Below, piece by piece: positions 24,671 to 33,133 of a stretch of 64,000 nucleotides of DNA. This stretch comes from Bacteroidales bacterium (lineage in GTDB: Bacteria; Bacteroidota; Bacteroidia; Bacteroidales; UBA932): positions 124,001-188,000 of the forward strand of contig JALCMP010000003.1 in NCBI GenBank assembly GCA_022648545.1, in the 5' to 3' direction. Each line of letters begins with the position of its first letter. The first letter of the stretch is position 1. Position numbers and translations under genes: made by a program. The notes under the pieces were generated by a model, which was not told the origin of the DNA, did no database searches, and saw only the letters and a list, made by a program, of their open reading frames with translations.

Positions 24671-26161
24671 ATGAAAAAGATATTATTACTTTCAATAATC
24701 ATAATTGGCGTAATGAGCACATCCTGCGAAGATTTTCTTAATAAATATCCAAAGGATGCGGTAAGCACCGATGCCGAAATAACCGAAGATGTGGCAATAG
24801 CTCTTACAAATGCATGCTATAAGCCGCTGCAATCCTCCAATCTTTATAACATGAGAATGTGGAGTCTCGATATACTGGCAGGAAACAGCAATGTGGGAGG
24901 CGGAGGAGGAACGGACGGAATAGAAACCGTACAAGCGGCCAATTTCGTTGCAACTTCCGACAACGGATTCGCCCTATATATATGGAGAAGCCCGTGGGTA
25001 GGGATAAACAGATGCAATATCGTTCTGCAGAATGTTCCAAGTGCGGACATAGACGGAAATATAAAAAACAGATGCCTCGGCGAAGCTTATTTCCTTCGCG
25101 CACATTATTATTTCATACTGGCCCAATTGTTCGGAGGAGTTCCGGTAATAACCATGCCGCACACCGCCGGCAAAAGTACGGCCATAGCACGCAATACTCT
25201 TAAAGAAACATATTCACAAATTATATCGGACTGCGAAAATGCAATAAAGCTTCTGCCGGAAAAAAGTACGTATGCCAATACCGATCTTGGAAGAGCATGC
25301 AAAGACGCCGCTTATACCATGCTGGCAAAAGTTTATCTTGTCCTCGCTCCCGGCGAAAACAATTATTACCAAAAGGTATCAGATTTATGCGATTCCGTTA
25401 CTGCAATGGGATATGATCTGTCGAAATGCAAATACGAAGACAATTTCGGAATAAAGGCAAGCAACAACGCAGAATCCCTTTTTGAAATACAATATTCCGG
25501 GAACACCGACTACGACTTCTGGAACAGCGATGCTCAATGTTCCTGGCTGAGCTGTTTCATGGGACCGAGGAATTCGGGAATGGTAGCCGGAGGGTACGGC
25601 TGGAACCAGCCTACGCAGGAATTCGTTAATTCCTATGAAAAGGGAGATATAAGAAAAAATATAACCATATTATATGACGGATGTCCGGATTTCGACGGAC
25701 ATAAATATTCCTCTTCTTATTCCTACACAGGCTATAATGTAAGAAAATTCCTGGTAACCAAGGAAATTGCCGCAGAAACGAATGAAAACCCGAGCAACTT
25801 TGTGGTTTACAGATACGCGGACGTCCTTCTTATGAAGGCTGAAGCTCTCAATGAAACGGGAAAACCGGCACAGGCCGAAGCTCCTCTCAACATAGTACGC
25901 GAACGTGCAGGATTAGCGGATATCAGAGGGGAAAACGAAGAAGAAATGCGGAAAACAATAATACATGAACGCCGTATGGAATTCGCATTCGAAGGGCAAA
26001 GATGGTTTGACCTTATAAGAATAGGTACCGGCGGAGAATATGCATTAACTTTCCTGCATTCTATAGGAAAGACAAACGCCACAAAAAACAGGCTGCTGCT
26101 TCCTATTCCGCAAACGGAAATGGACAGCAACACAGCAATGACTCAAAATCCGGGTTATTAG
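24671..26161 (+). CDS. SusD-like glycan-binding lipoprotein (alpha-glucan locus)
   Basis: 496 residues with a lipobox ending at the cysteine in STSCEDFLNKYPKD (residue 19). SusD features are LNKYPKDAV near the N-terminus, a TPR-rich core (CLGEAYFLRAHYYFILAQLFGGVP), and the C-terminal RYADVLLMKAEALNE and IIHERRMEFAFEGQRWFDLIR blocks. It caps the SusC barrel at the cell surface and binds the incoming glycan. It follows susC by 12 bases. Confidence 0.95.
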   Translation: MKKILLLSIIIIGVMSTSCEDFLNKYPKDAVSTDAEITEDVAIALTNACYKPLQSSNLYNMRMWSLDILAGNSNVGGGGGTDGIETVQAANFVATSDNGFALYIWRSPWVGINRCNIVLQNVPSADIDGNIKNRCLGEAYFLRAHYYFILAQLFGGVPVITMPHTAGKSTAIARNTLKETYSQIISDCENAIKLLPEKSTYANTDLGRACKDAAYTMLAKVYLVLAPGENNYYQKVSDLCDSVTAMGYDLSKCKYEDNFGIKASNNAESLFEIQYSGNTDYDFWNSDAQCSWLSCFMGPRNSGMVAGGYGWNQPTQEFVNSYEKGDIRKNITILYDGCPDFDGHKYSSSYSYTGYNVRKFLVTKEIAAETNENPSNFVVYRYADVLLMKAEALNETGKPAQAEAPLNIVRERAGLADIRGENEEEMRKTIIHERRMEFAFEGQRWFDLIRIGTGGEYALTFLHSIGKTNATKNRLLLPIPQTEMDSNTAMTQNPGY

Positions 26162-26187
26162 AATAACAATGCAAAACACAAGACATC

Positions 26188-27651
26188 ATGAAAAAAATAT
26201 ATATAATACTCCTCATTATCTTTAGTTTGACTGCAATATTTTCATGCAGCGACAACCTTAAGGAAATGAACAAGGGCGAAGAGAAGCTCATATTATCGGC
26301 AAAAGGCACCGACACTCTTGCAGAATTAAACGCCGGCGACAGCGGAATAAACTTCTCATGGACAACAGGAAGCAATTCAGGCACTGATGCAGCAATAAAT
26401 TACACATTGCAAATTACAATATCCGGACAGAATTTTACAGGAGCTTACAGCGTAAATCTCGGACAGGGAACATATTCCATGTCATATACTCAAAAAGAAT
26501 TAAATAACATACTGCTCAACGAGCTGTCTGCTACCCCCGGAGAAAAACAAACATTCCAAGCCCGCATTACGGCTACGGTGGCAAATGAAGCTGTTGCCGC
26601 ACAAACTTCCGATGCCAGTTTTGCCACCGTTCCATACAAACCCGTAACACAAACACTTTATATAACCGGAACTTCAACTCCCGGCGGAACGGATTTGGAC
26701 GGCGCTGAGGAAATGAAATTATCTTCCACGGGAGTATTCACATGGACGGGAACGCTCACGAAAGGTTCGTTCAAGTTCATAACGGCTGCAGGACAGGAAC
26801 TGCCTTCATACAACCGCAACGCTTCGAAAGGAGATAATTCCACTTTGATATACAGAAACTCGGAAAACGATCCGGATGACGAATTTTCAACAGACTCTAC
26901 GAATACCTACACTGTTACGGCCGATCTCCTCAATCTTACTATGAAAATAAAAGCCAGCGAAGTGGTTGTTGCTCCATACGATATGATATACATAGTAGGC
27001 TCTTTCACGGACTGGAAGTTCATAGAGATGACTCCCGATCCGGTAAATTCCTGCATTTTCCGTTATGGCGCCGTTATAAACTGGAACGGCGGCGGAGAAT
27101 TCAAATTCGGTACGACCAGCGGGAGCTGGAACAACATGTATCATCCTACCGAACCAGATGCACCATATACATGGACGGAAGTACAGCAGGACGATACCGG
27201 CGACAATAAATGGTCAATTGCGGAAGACGAATGCGGCAAGCCGTATAAAATGTATCTGAACATAACTCCGGGCAAGGAATATTTCCATATGGAAGAATTT
27301 ACCCCCTACCCCGGTCTTTATCTGGTTGGAGATGCCACACCTAACGGATGGAGCATAGACGAAGCAACGCCTATGGCAGCCTCCGGCGACTATACATTTT
27401 CATGGACAGGAATATTGACGGCCGGAGAACTTAAAATAACATGCGATAAGCAGTCGGACTGGAACGGGGCATGGTTCATGGCTTCGGAAGAAGATAAACT
27501 TCTGGTTCCCGGAACCGAGACCGCACTTTTCGTAGACAAAAGCATTAGTTCAAATGCCGATATAGACAGAAAATGGAAAGTAGCAGAAGCCGGCAGTTAT
27601 ACTCTTACCATAAATCAGCTTACAGAACAAATTACAATAGAGAAACATTAA
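26188..27651 (+). CDS. SusE/SusF-like surface glycan-binding lipoprotein
   Basis: 487 residues with a lipobox (AIFSCSDNL). The first 150 residues match the SusE N-terminal fold (INFSWTTGSN, INYTLQITISGQNF). Three or so starch-binding-type modules follow, each opening with a Y-x-V/T-G motif: TLYITGTSTPGG, MIYIVGSFTDWKF and GLYLVGDATPNGW. The family holds alpha-glucans at the surface and is not catalytic. It sits between SusD and GH66 as in other SusCDE operons. Confidence 0.88.
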   Translation: MKKIYIILLIIFSLTAIFSCSDNLKEMNKGEEKLILSAKGTDTLAELNAGDSGINFSWTTGSNSGTDAAINYTLQITISGQNFTGAYSVNLGQGTYSMSYTQKELNNILLNELSATPGEKQTFQARITATVANEAVAAQTSDASFATVPYKPVTQTLYITGTSTPGGTDLDGAEEMKLSSTGVFTWTGTLTKGSFKFITAAGQELPSYNRNASKGDNSTLIYRNSENDPDDEFSTDSTNTYTVTADLLNLTMKIKASEVVVAPYDMIYIVGSFTDWKFIEMTPDPVNSCIFRYGAVINWNGGGEFKFGTTSGSWNNMYHPTEPDAPYTWTEVQQDDTGDNKWSIAEDECGKPYKMYLNITPGKEYFHMEEFTPYPGLYLVGDATPNGWSIDEATPMAASGDYTFSWTGILTAGELKITCDKQSDWNGAWFMASEEDKLLVPGTETALFVDKSISSNADIDRKWKVAEAGSYTLTINQLTEQITIEKH

Positions 27652-27657
27652 AGAAGA

Positions 27658-29433
27658 ATGAAAATAAGCAGAATCTTTTCTACCGCAATAATTCTCGTTC
27701 TATTCGGAACAATGGGAGCATGCTGTTCCAAAAATAATTCGGGTAGTGGAAAAACGACCGTTCCCGTAAATACGGTAACTTCGGTACGGATCTCCACGGA
27801 CAAGGCCATGTACCCGCCGGGAAATACCGTCGAGTTTTCAACAGATACAATGCCGGCTAACGCTTATGTGAGATATTATCATCTTGGGACCGTTATCTCG
27901 GAAGAGAAACCGGCTTCGGCTTCATGGTCATGGACTCCTCCGGCAGCCGGGAACAAAGGTTATATGGCCGAAATCTTTTCAAAAAACGACGACGGAACGG
28001 AAACAGTACTCGGCGCAATCGGCATAGATGTATCGCAAGACTGGACAAAATTCCCCAGATACGGATTCCTTTCCGATTTCGGAGATATTTCTTCATCAGA
28101 TATGCAGTATACGATATCCGATCTTAACAGACATCATATAAACGGAATACAATTCTACGACTGGCAATACGAACATCATCGGCCGCTTGCAGGAACGGTG
28201 AATGATCCCAACGCGTACTGGAAGGATATCGCCAACAGAAACACCTCAATGGCAACCATAAAAGGATATATAGCACTGCTGCACGCACGAAACATGAACG
28301 CAATGTTCTATGACCTTTGTTACGGCGCCCTGTCGGATGCAGCATCCGACGGAGTTGAGGATTCCTGGTATCTGTACAAGGACAAAAACCATAGAACAAA
28401 AGATTGTCTGGAATTAGCTTCGCCAATGTTCAAGAGTTCTATTTATATAACGGATCCGTCAAATACCGAATGGCAGAATTATCTATCCGGCAAAATAAAC
28501 GACGTTTATTCGGTCTACGATTTCGATGGATACCACATAGACCAGCTCGGAAGCCGCGGAACTTTATATGATTATGACGGCAATCAAGCCGATCTGCCGT
28601 CGGGTTTCTACTCTTTCATTAAGGCAATGAAAACGGCCAGGCCTGATAAGAGTCTTGTAATGAATGCAGTTAACCGATACGGAACTTCAAGGATAGCGGA
28701 AACCGGCAACGTGGATTTTCTGTACAACGAAGTTTGGGCCGACGATTCGCAATATTCGGACATTAAGGACATTATAGATAAGAACGAAGTTTACGGCAAC
28801 GGGAAGCTGCGGACGGTAATGGCCGCTTATATGAATTATGACAAGGCCGAGAATAAAGGATATTTTAATACTCCGGGAGTAATTCTTGCCGATGCGGTAA
28901 TTTTTGCGCTCGGAGGATCTCATCTCGAATTGGGCGAACACATGCTTGGAAAGGAATATTTTCCAAATGATAACCTTAAGATGGACGGCGTACTGCAAAA
29001 GGCCATGCTGAATTATTATGATTTCATAACAGCATATGAGAACCTGCTTAGGGACGGAGGGCCTTTCAATAGCGTTGATATAGACTGCATTAACGGTAAG
29101 ATGAGTCTGGCTGCATGGCCGCCTTCCTCGGGAAACGTAACAGTTCTGGCAAAATCCATGGCAGACGGGACCCAAATCATCCATCTTATAAACTTGTCAA
29201 AGGCAGACTCTTTCAGCTGGAGAGACCTCAACGGAACGATGCCCGAACCTGCGCTTATTAAAGAAGCCTCGGTAATGCTTAAAACAACACGCGCAGTTAA
29301 ATCAATATGGATAGCTTCCCCCGATATAGACTACGGAGTGCGGAAGACAGTAGACTTTAAACAGAACGGTAACGGCATAACCTTTACCGTGCCATCGCTT
29401 AAATACTGGGACATGATAGTTATAGAATACTAA
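27658..29433 (+). CDS. Glycoside hydrolase family 66 (dextranase-like) lipoprotein
   Basis: 591 residues with a lipobox ending at Cys22 (MGAC). An Ig-like N-domain (about 40-125) precedes the catalytic barrel and a C-terminal beta domain. GH66 motifs are RYGFLSDFG near 134, NGIQFYDWQYEHH near 162, FDGYHIDQLG with candidate nucleophile Asp295, and FLYNEVW with candidate acid/base Glu358. GH66 enzymes cut internal alpha-1,6 bonds in dextran or make cyclo-isomaltooligosaccharides; there is no CITase insertion, so dextranase is likelier. As a surface lipoprotein it would feed SusC/SusD. It is the last gene of the operon, before a strong terminator. Confidence 0.9.
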   Translation: MKISRIFSTAIILVLFGTMGACCSKNNSGSGKTTVPVNTVTSVRISTDKAMYPPGNTVEFSTDTMPANAYVRYYHLGTVISEEKPASASWSWTPPAAGNKGYMAEIFSKNDDGTETVLGAIGIDVSQDWTKFPRYGFLSDFGDISSSDMQYTISDLNRHHINGIQFYDWQYEHHRPLAGTVNDPNAYWKDIANRNTSMATIKGYIALLHARNMNAMFYDLCYGALSDAASDGVEDSWYLYKDKNHRTKDCLELASPMFKSSIYITDPSNTEWQNYLSGKINDVYSVYDFDGYHIDQLGSRGTLYDYDGNQADLPSGFYSFIKAMKTARPDKSLVMNAVNRYGTSRIAETGNVDFLYNEVWADDSQYSDIKDIIDKNEVYGNGKLRTVMAAYMNYDKAENKGYFNTPGVILADAVIFALGGSHLELGEHMLGKEYFPNDNLKMDGVLQKAMLNYYDFITAYENLLRDGGPFNSVDIDCINGKMSLAAWPPSSGNVTVLAKSMADGTQIIHLINLSKADSFSWRDLNGTMPEPALIKEASVMLKTTRAVKSIWIASPDIDYGVRKTVDFKQNGNGITFTVPSLKYWDMIVIEY

Positions 29434-29477
29434 TACCGGTGCAATAAAGCTTTAGCAAACTATTTAACATAAATGCA

Positions 29478-29515
29478 AACGAAGGAGCGAACTTTAATCG
29501 CTCCTTCGTTTTTAT
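29478..29515 (+). terminator. Strong intrinsic terminator after the GH66 gene
   Basis: A perfect 13-base-pair stem, AACGAAGGAGCGA (29478-29490) with TCGCTCCTTCGTT (29498-29510), around a 7-base loop, followed by T residues. Confidence 0.85.
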
Positions 29516-29530
29516 TGTAATATAATTTCA

Positions 29531-29538
29531 TAGATTTG
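29531..29538 (+). promoter_or_regulatory. -7 promoter element for the 154-residue membrane protein gene
   Basis: TAGATTTG matches TAnnTTTG and lies 25 bases before the ATG at 29564, just past the GH66 terminator. Confidence 0.45.
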
Positions 29539-29563
29539 TCCCTAGTAAACATTATTTAAATAA

Positions 29564-30028
29564 ATGAAAAATCCTTCAAAAGACCCCGACAAGAACAAAA
29601 AGTCCGGATCCGGCAAATCCAAAATAAAAGGTACGGTTGTTGGAATAATAACCTTCTTTTTAGTATATTTCCTTGTACAGCAACTGTTTTTTGCATCTCC
29701 GTCGCTAAATAAAGTGCTGGCAAAAACCGCAAGCGAAATAAACAAGACATGTCCCGTTATGGTAGACCAATTTACGCGTCTGGATAACGTAACGGCAATG
29801 CCCGACAATTGTTTTCAATACAACTATACAATAATGGGGAAAACAGTGGACGAAGTAAATTTAGATACGGCGGCAAAATATATAAAGACGAACATTATTA
29901 ATAACGTAAAGACTAATCCCGATTTAAAATATTTTAGAGATAAGAACGTTACGCTAATATATAATTACAGGGATAAAGCCGGAGTTTTTGTCGTAAAATA
30001 TGATATTACGCCCGATATTTACAAATAG
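29564..30028 (+). CDS. Uncharacterised single-pass membrane protein
   Basis: 154 residues. A basic, low-complexity N-terminus (about 1-22, rich in Lys, Ser and Asp) is followed by one hydrophobic helix (about 24-45). The soluble C-domain has two cysteines (CPVMV and CFQYNY) and a beta-rich pattern ending VTLIYNYRDKAGVFVVKYDI. I do not recognise a named family. It stands alone between the GH66 terminator and the Crp/Fnr gene, with its own promoter. Confidence 0.75.
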   Translation: MKNPSKDPDKNKKSGSGKSKIKGTVVGIITFFLVYFLVQQLFFASPSLNKVLAKTASEINKTCPVMVDQFTRLDNVTAMPDNCFQYNYTIMGKTVDEVNLDTAAKYIKTNIINNVKTNPDLKYFRDKNVTLIYNYRDKAGVFVVKYDITPDIYK

Positions 30029-30125
30029 GATTACAACTTATAAAACGGGGCGGAAAGCTCAACTCCTTAAGTCAAATCAAAAGCAGGAGATAAACGCCAG
30101 ACACCGTCAGATGTCATACAGAAAC

Positions 30126-30133
30126 TAACTTTG
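30126..30133 (+). promoter_or_regulatory. -7 promoter element almost touching the Crp/Fnr start
   Basis: TAACTTTG matches TAnnTTTG and ends only 5 bases before the ATG at 30139. If used, the mRNA would be leaderless. Confidence 0.4.
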
Positions 30134-30138
30134 ATATA

Positions 30139-30711
30139 ATGACAGAATCGCTGCATAAATACATTAATAGCTTCATTCAATTATCAAAGGAAGAAATAGA
30201 GGTAATTGAGGAAATTTCCGTTTGTAAAAAGATTAAAAAGAATGAACTTATTGCCGAGAACGGTAAAGTCTGCAGGAAAGTTCTGTTCGCCGGCGAAGGA
30301 TATTTCCGTTTCTTCCATATCGATTCCAGAGGAAATGAAATAACCAGCGATTTTTACTTCGCGCCCTCCTTCATTACATCATATACCAGTTTCATTACCG
30401 GAGTTCCGTCTTTTGTAAACGTCCAGGCAATGCACGACATGGATGTTCTTGAATTTTCCAAAGAGGATTTATACGACCTCTATGATAAATATCCTAAATT
30501 TGAAAGAGTCGGCCGCTTAATTGCTGAAAAGGTAGCCATAAATTCCGAGGAACATCTTTTTTTATTGTTAAACCAAACGGCGCAGACTCGATACCAAAGG
30601 TTATTGGAACAAAATCCACAGTACGTCAATACCATCCCTTTACAATATATTGCTTCCTATCTTGGAATCACCCAGGAGACGTTAAGCCGTATGAGAAAAT
30701 CCATCAAATGA
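30139..30711 (+). CDS. Crp/Fnr family transcriptional regulator
   Basis: 190 residues. A cyclic-nucleotide-binding beta-barrel fills residues 20-115 (IAENGKVCRKVLFAGEGYFRFF, SDFYFAPSFITSYTSF). A dimer helix follows, then a short C-terminal helix-turn-helix (LQYIASYLGITQETLSRMRKSI) that ends the protein. This compact form without a winged-helix tail is common in the Bacteroidetes Crp/Fnr group. The usual cAMP pocket Arg-Ser pair is not seen, so the signal is unknown. It is followed by a lipoprotein and small barrel-like gene it might regulate. Confidence 0.85.
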   Translation: MTESLHKYINSFIQLSKEEIEVIEEISVCKKIKKNELIAENGKVCRKVLFAGEGYFRFFHIDSRGNEITSDFYFAPSFITSYTSFITGVPSFVNVQAMHDMDVLEFSKEDLYDLYDKYPKFERVGRLIAEKVAINSEEHLFLLLNQTAQTRYQRLLEQNPQYVNTIPLQYIASYLGITQETLSRMRKSIK

Positions 30712-30790
30712 TTTTTTGACATTTGTCAAGAGTTATCATCTTAATTATGAATTCCTTTGCTCCGTATTCATAATTAACAATTTTACAATA

Positions 30791-31510
30791 ATGAAAATGA
30801 TAACTTTAAAGATGGGGATCGTCATGTGCCTTTTTCTTACACAATCATGTGAAAAAAAGGAGTTATCCTTCAAAAGCGGAGATATATCAATCGAAATTAA
30901 TACCGGCGGGCACTGGCTGCACGATTACCCGTTGTTGCTTGGTTTAACAAAGAAAAATCCTCCGCAATTTGCAATCTGGCTGGAAGACACCTCGGGGAAT
31001 TATATTTCCACTGTTTTTGCAACATACAAGATAGCCACCGAAGGGTGGATAAACAACAACGGCAACCGCAGAAAGGAAGCATTACCATATTGGTGTCATA
31101 AACGCGGAATCGTATACGAAGACGGATTGTTTCTACCAACTAAAGATAGCCCGCTTGTGGATGGCATTACCGGCGCAACTCCCAAAGAAAATAAAACGAT
31201 TAAGATTACGCCTGCCGACCTTAAGAAACCATTCGTAATAAAAGCGGAATTCAACCACTCCGTTGATTTTAACAGCTATTTCCCTAAAGATGCACGTAAG
31301 GGAGATGATAATTACTCCGGGGGCAGGCAGGGAAGCGGACAACCCGCCGTCATATATTCGGCTACAATTTTCCCGCAAACGACAATGGCTGTCTTAAAAC
31401 TAATAGGACATAGCAGTCCCGACGGATCGAACGGAAATCTTTATACCGATCTAAAAGAACTGACTACGGCAAAAACCATAGTAGGAAGTATAGTCGTAAC
31501 AGTAAAATAA
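30791..31510 (+). CDS. Lipoprotein with a DUF2271-like domain
   Basis: 239 residues from the ATG at 30791. The frame opens at 30716, but the lipoprotein signal KMGIVMCLFLTQSCEKK starts here. The mature part has FAIWLEDTSGNYISTVF, a DGITGATP motif and IKAEFNHSVDFNSYF, a pattern I associate with DUF2271 periplasmic proteins; that assignment is tentative. Function is unknown. It is 5 bases upstream of the next gene and shares its operon. Confidence 0.65.
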   Translation: MKMITLKMGIVMCLFLTQSCEKKELSFKSGDISIEINTGGHWLHDYPLLLGLTKKNPPQFAIWLEDTSGNYISTVFATYKIATEGWINNNGNRRKEALPYWCHKRGIVYEDGLFLPTKDSPLVDGITGATPKENKTIKITPADLKKPFVIKAEFNHSVDFNSYFPKDARKGDDNYSGGRQGSGQPAVIYSATIFPQTTMAVLKLIGHSSPDGSNGNLYTDLKELTTAKTIVGSIVVTVK

Positions 31511-31515
31511 CGGAC

Positions 31516-32034
31516 ATGAAAAAAATATACACAACAATATTATTCATTTTTCTGATACTCCCTTTTGCAAAGGCACAAAACAATAGAATGATTTCCATGC
31601 AAATATCATTCAACCAGATAGAAGTAGGCCTGTCACACAGAATTTCAAATAAAAGATTATGGGCGGAGATATATGCGGGCATTGCAAATCAGGATATCAA
31701 CAGAAGTTTTGATGATTTTACAAGCCGTATGGGTATCAGCTACATATTTCTTCAAAAAAACAGAAACCGGATTTCCCTCCATGGCGGTCTGGGAATATAC
31801 TTAACGAACAATCATTATTACTCTGTTACGGTTCCATTTATTAATACGGGCATACGTTATTCCAGACTTATAGGCAAAACAAAAAGACACGTTCTGTTTG
31901 TCAGCACCGGCTATCGCTATGGCAAGAGAGACTACAGACAAGAATATAAATCAAATACGGCAATCTTTTCAACAATCGGAACATTTAGAGTTGCACCTCT
32001 GTATTTTTCCATCGGCTATGGATTTAAGTTCTAA
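31516..32034 (+). CDS. Small secreted, probable outer-membrane beta-barrel protein
   Basis: 172 residues with a signal peptide cleaved after AKA (about residue 17). The rest alternates hydrophobic and polar residues in short strands (RISLHGGLGIYLTNN, FINTGIRYSRLIG, LYFSIGYGFKF) and ends in Phe, as outer-membrane barrels do. No named family recognised. It follows the lipoprotein gene by 5 bases, suggesting the two products work together at the outer membrane. Confidence 0.7.
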   Translation: MKKIYTTILFIFLILPFAKAQNNRMISMQISFNQIEVGLSHRISNKRLWAEIYAGIANQDINRSFDDFTSRMGISYIFLQKNRNRISLHGGLGIYLTNNHYYSVTVPFINTGIRYSRLIGKTKRHVLFVSTGYRYGKRDYRQEYKSNTAIFSTIGTFRVAPLYFSIGYGFKF

Positions 32035-32104
32035 AAACTAATATTCCGACTCGACTACCCTCGCTATAAATTTTATTGTCTTATTAATATAAAATAAGAC
32101 ATGG

Positions 32105-33115
32105 ATGGCAAAAAGCAAGGATAGGATAGACTATTGGATCACCGAATACACAAAAGGAGAATCGGCCGATTTACAAGCTATAACAGAACTTGAAAATTGG
32201 ATAGGATATTCTCCTAAGAATCTGCGGTACTTCATACGGAGGCTGGAGAAACGCGTTTCCCAAAGCAATTCAAACAAAGAGAAGGTATTCAACAAGGACA
32301 AAGCATATAAGGAATTCAAAAAGCATATAGGATTACATGAAAACGAACCGGAGAAGATCTCGTTCCGAATTCCTGTAATTCTTCGTTATGCTTTCATGGC
32401 AACCATAATATGCGCTTTCTCTTACATCTCCTTTAAAACGGGGAGAAACGATATCAAATCAAATTTTTCCAACATAGTAGTAGAGGCTCCAAGAGGATCA
32501 AGGGTCAAACTTCATTTGCCCGATAGCACTTTGATATGGCTGAATGCAGGTTCTTCACTGTCATACTCGCAGGGATTCGGCATAAGAGACAGAAAAGTGG
32601 AGCTGGAAGGGGAAGGTTATTTTGAAGTTGCGCACAACAAAAAAATGCCATTCCTTGTACGATCCAGGAATATAGAAATAAAGGTACTGGGAACCAGATT
32701 CGACTTCCGCGATTATAAAGAAGACACGGAAGCCGCAGTTACCCTCATGCAGGGAAGTATTTCTCTGAAAAACCTGTTTAACAATAATGAGAAATCTATC
32801 CTGAAGCCCAACGAAAAAGCGGTCTTGGATAAGGAGAACGGTTCGATCGACATCAATACTTCAGAAGCTGCAGACGCCTGCAGCTGGACAAAAAATTTCC
32901 TATGTTTCGATAACGAAAAGCTTGAGGAAATCATCAACGAATTACAACGAAGCTACAACGTAAATATACTTCTCTCAAACAAATCATTGGGGAAAATACG
33001 GTTCTATGGGATTTTCATTCGCAGGGAACATAGCATAGACGAAATTCTGGAAGACCTTACGCTAACAAGGAAAATACGGTACGAAAAAACCTCGGAAGGT
33101 TTTATAATATATTGA
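32105..33115 (+). CDS. FecR-family anti-sigma factor
   Basis: 336 residues. A cytoplasmic N-domain (about 1-95) should bind the ECF sigma factor, and one membrane helix lies near 97-117. The periplasmic FecR domain follows (VVEAPRGSRVKLHLPDSTLIWLNAGS, GEGYFEVAHNKKMPFLVRS, IEIKVLGTRFDFRDY), then the C-terminal DUF4974 part with NELQRSYNVNILLSN. It relays a signal from the STN domain of the SusC 18 bases downstream to the sigma factor. Unusually the sigma gene is not directly upstream but about 7.8 kb downstream at 40885. Confidence 0.92.
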   Translation: MAKSKDRIDYWITEYTKGESADLQAITELENWIGYSPKNLRYFIRRLEKRVSQSNSNKEKVFNKDKAYKEFKKHIGLHENEPEKISFRIPVILRYAFMATIICAFSYISFKTGRNDIKSNFSNIVVEAPRGSRVKLHLPDSTLIWLNAGSSLSYSQGFGIRDRKVELEGEGYFEVAHNKKMPFLVRSRNIEIKVLGTRFDFRDYKEDTEAAVTLMQGSISLKNLFNNNEKSILKPNEKAVLDKENGSIDINTSEAADACSWTKNFLCFDNEKLEEIINELQRSYNVNILLSNKSLGKIRFYGIFIRREHSIDEILEDLTLTRKIRYEKTSEGFIIY

Positions 33116-33133
33116 CAATAAACACTTAATTCT

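Noticed and set aside
32101-33115. Anti-phage or toxin-antitoxin system in the regulator and FecR region
   Set aside because: The genes resolve into Crp/Fnr, lipoprotein, barrel-like and FecR families, with no nuclease, toxin or antitoxin signature.
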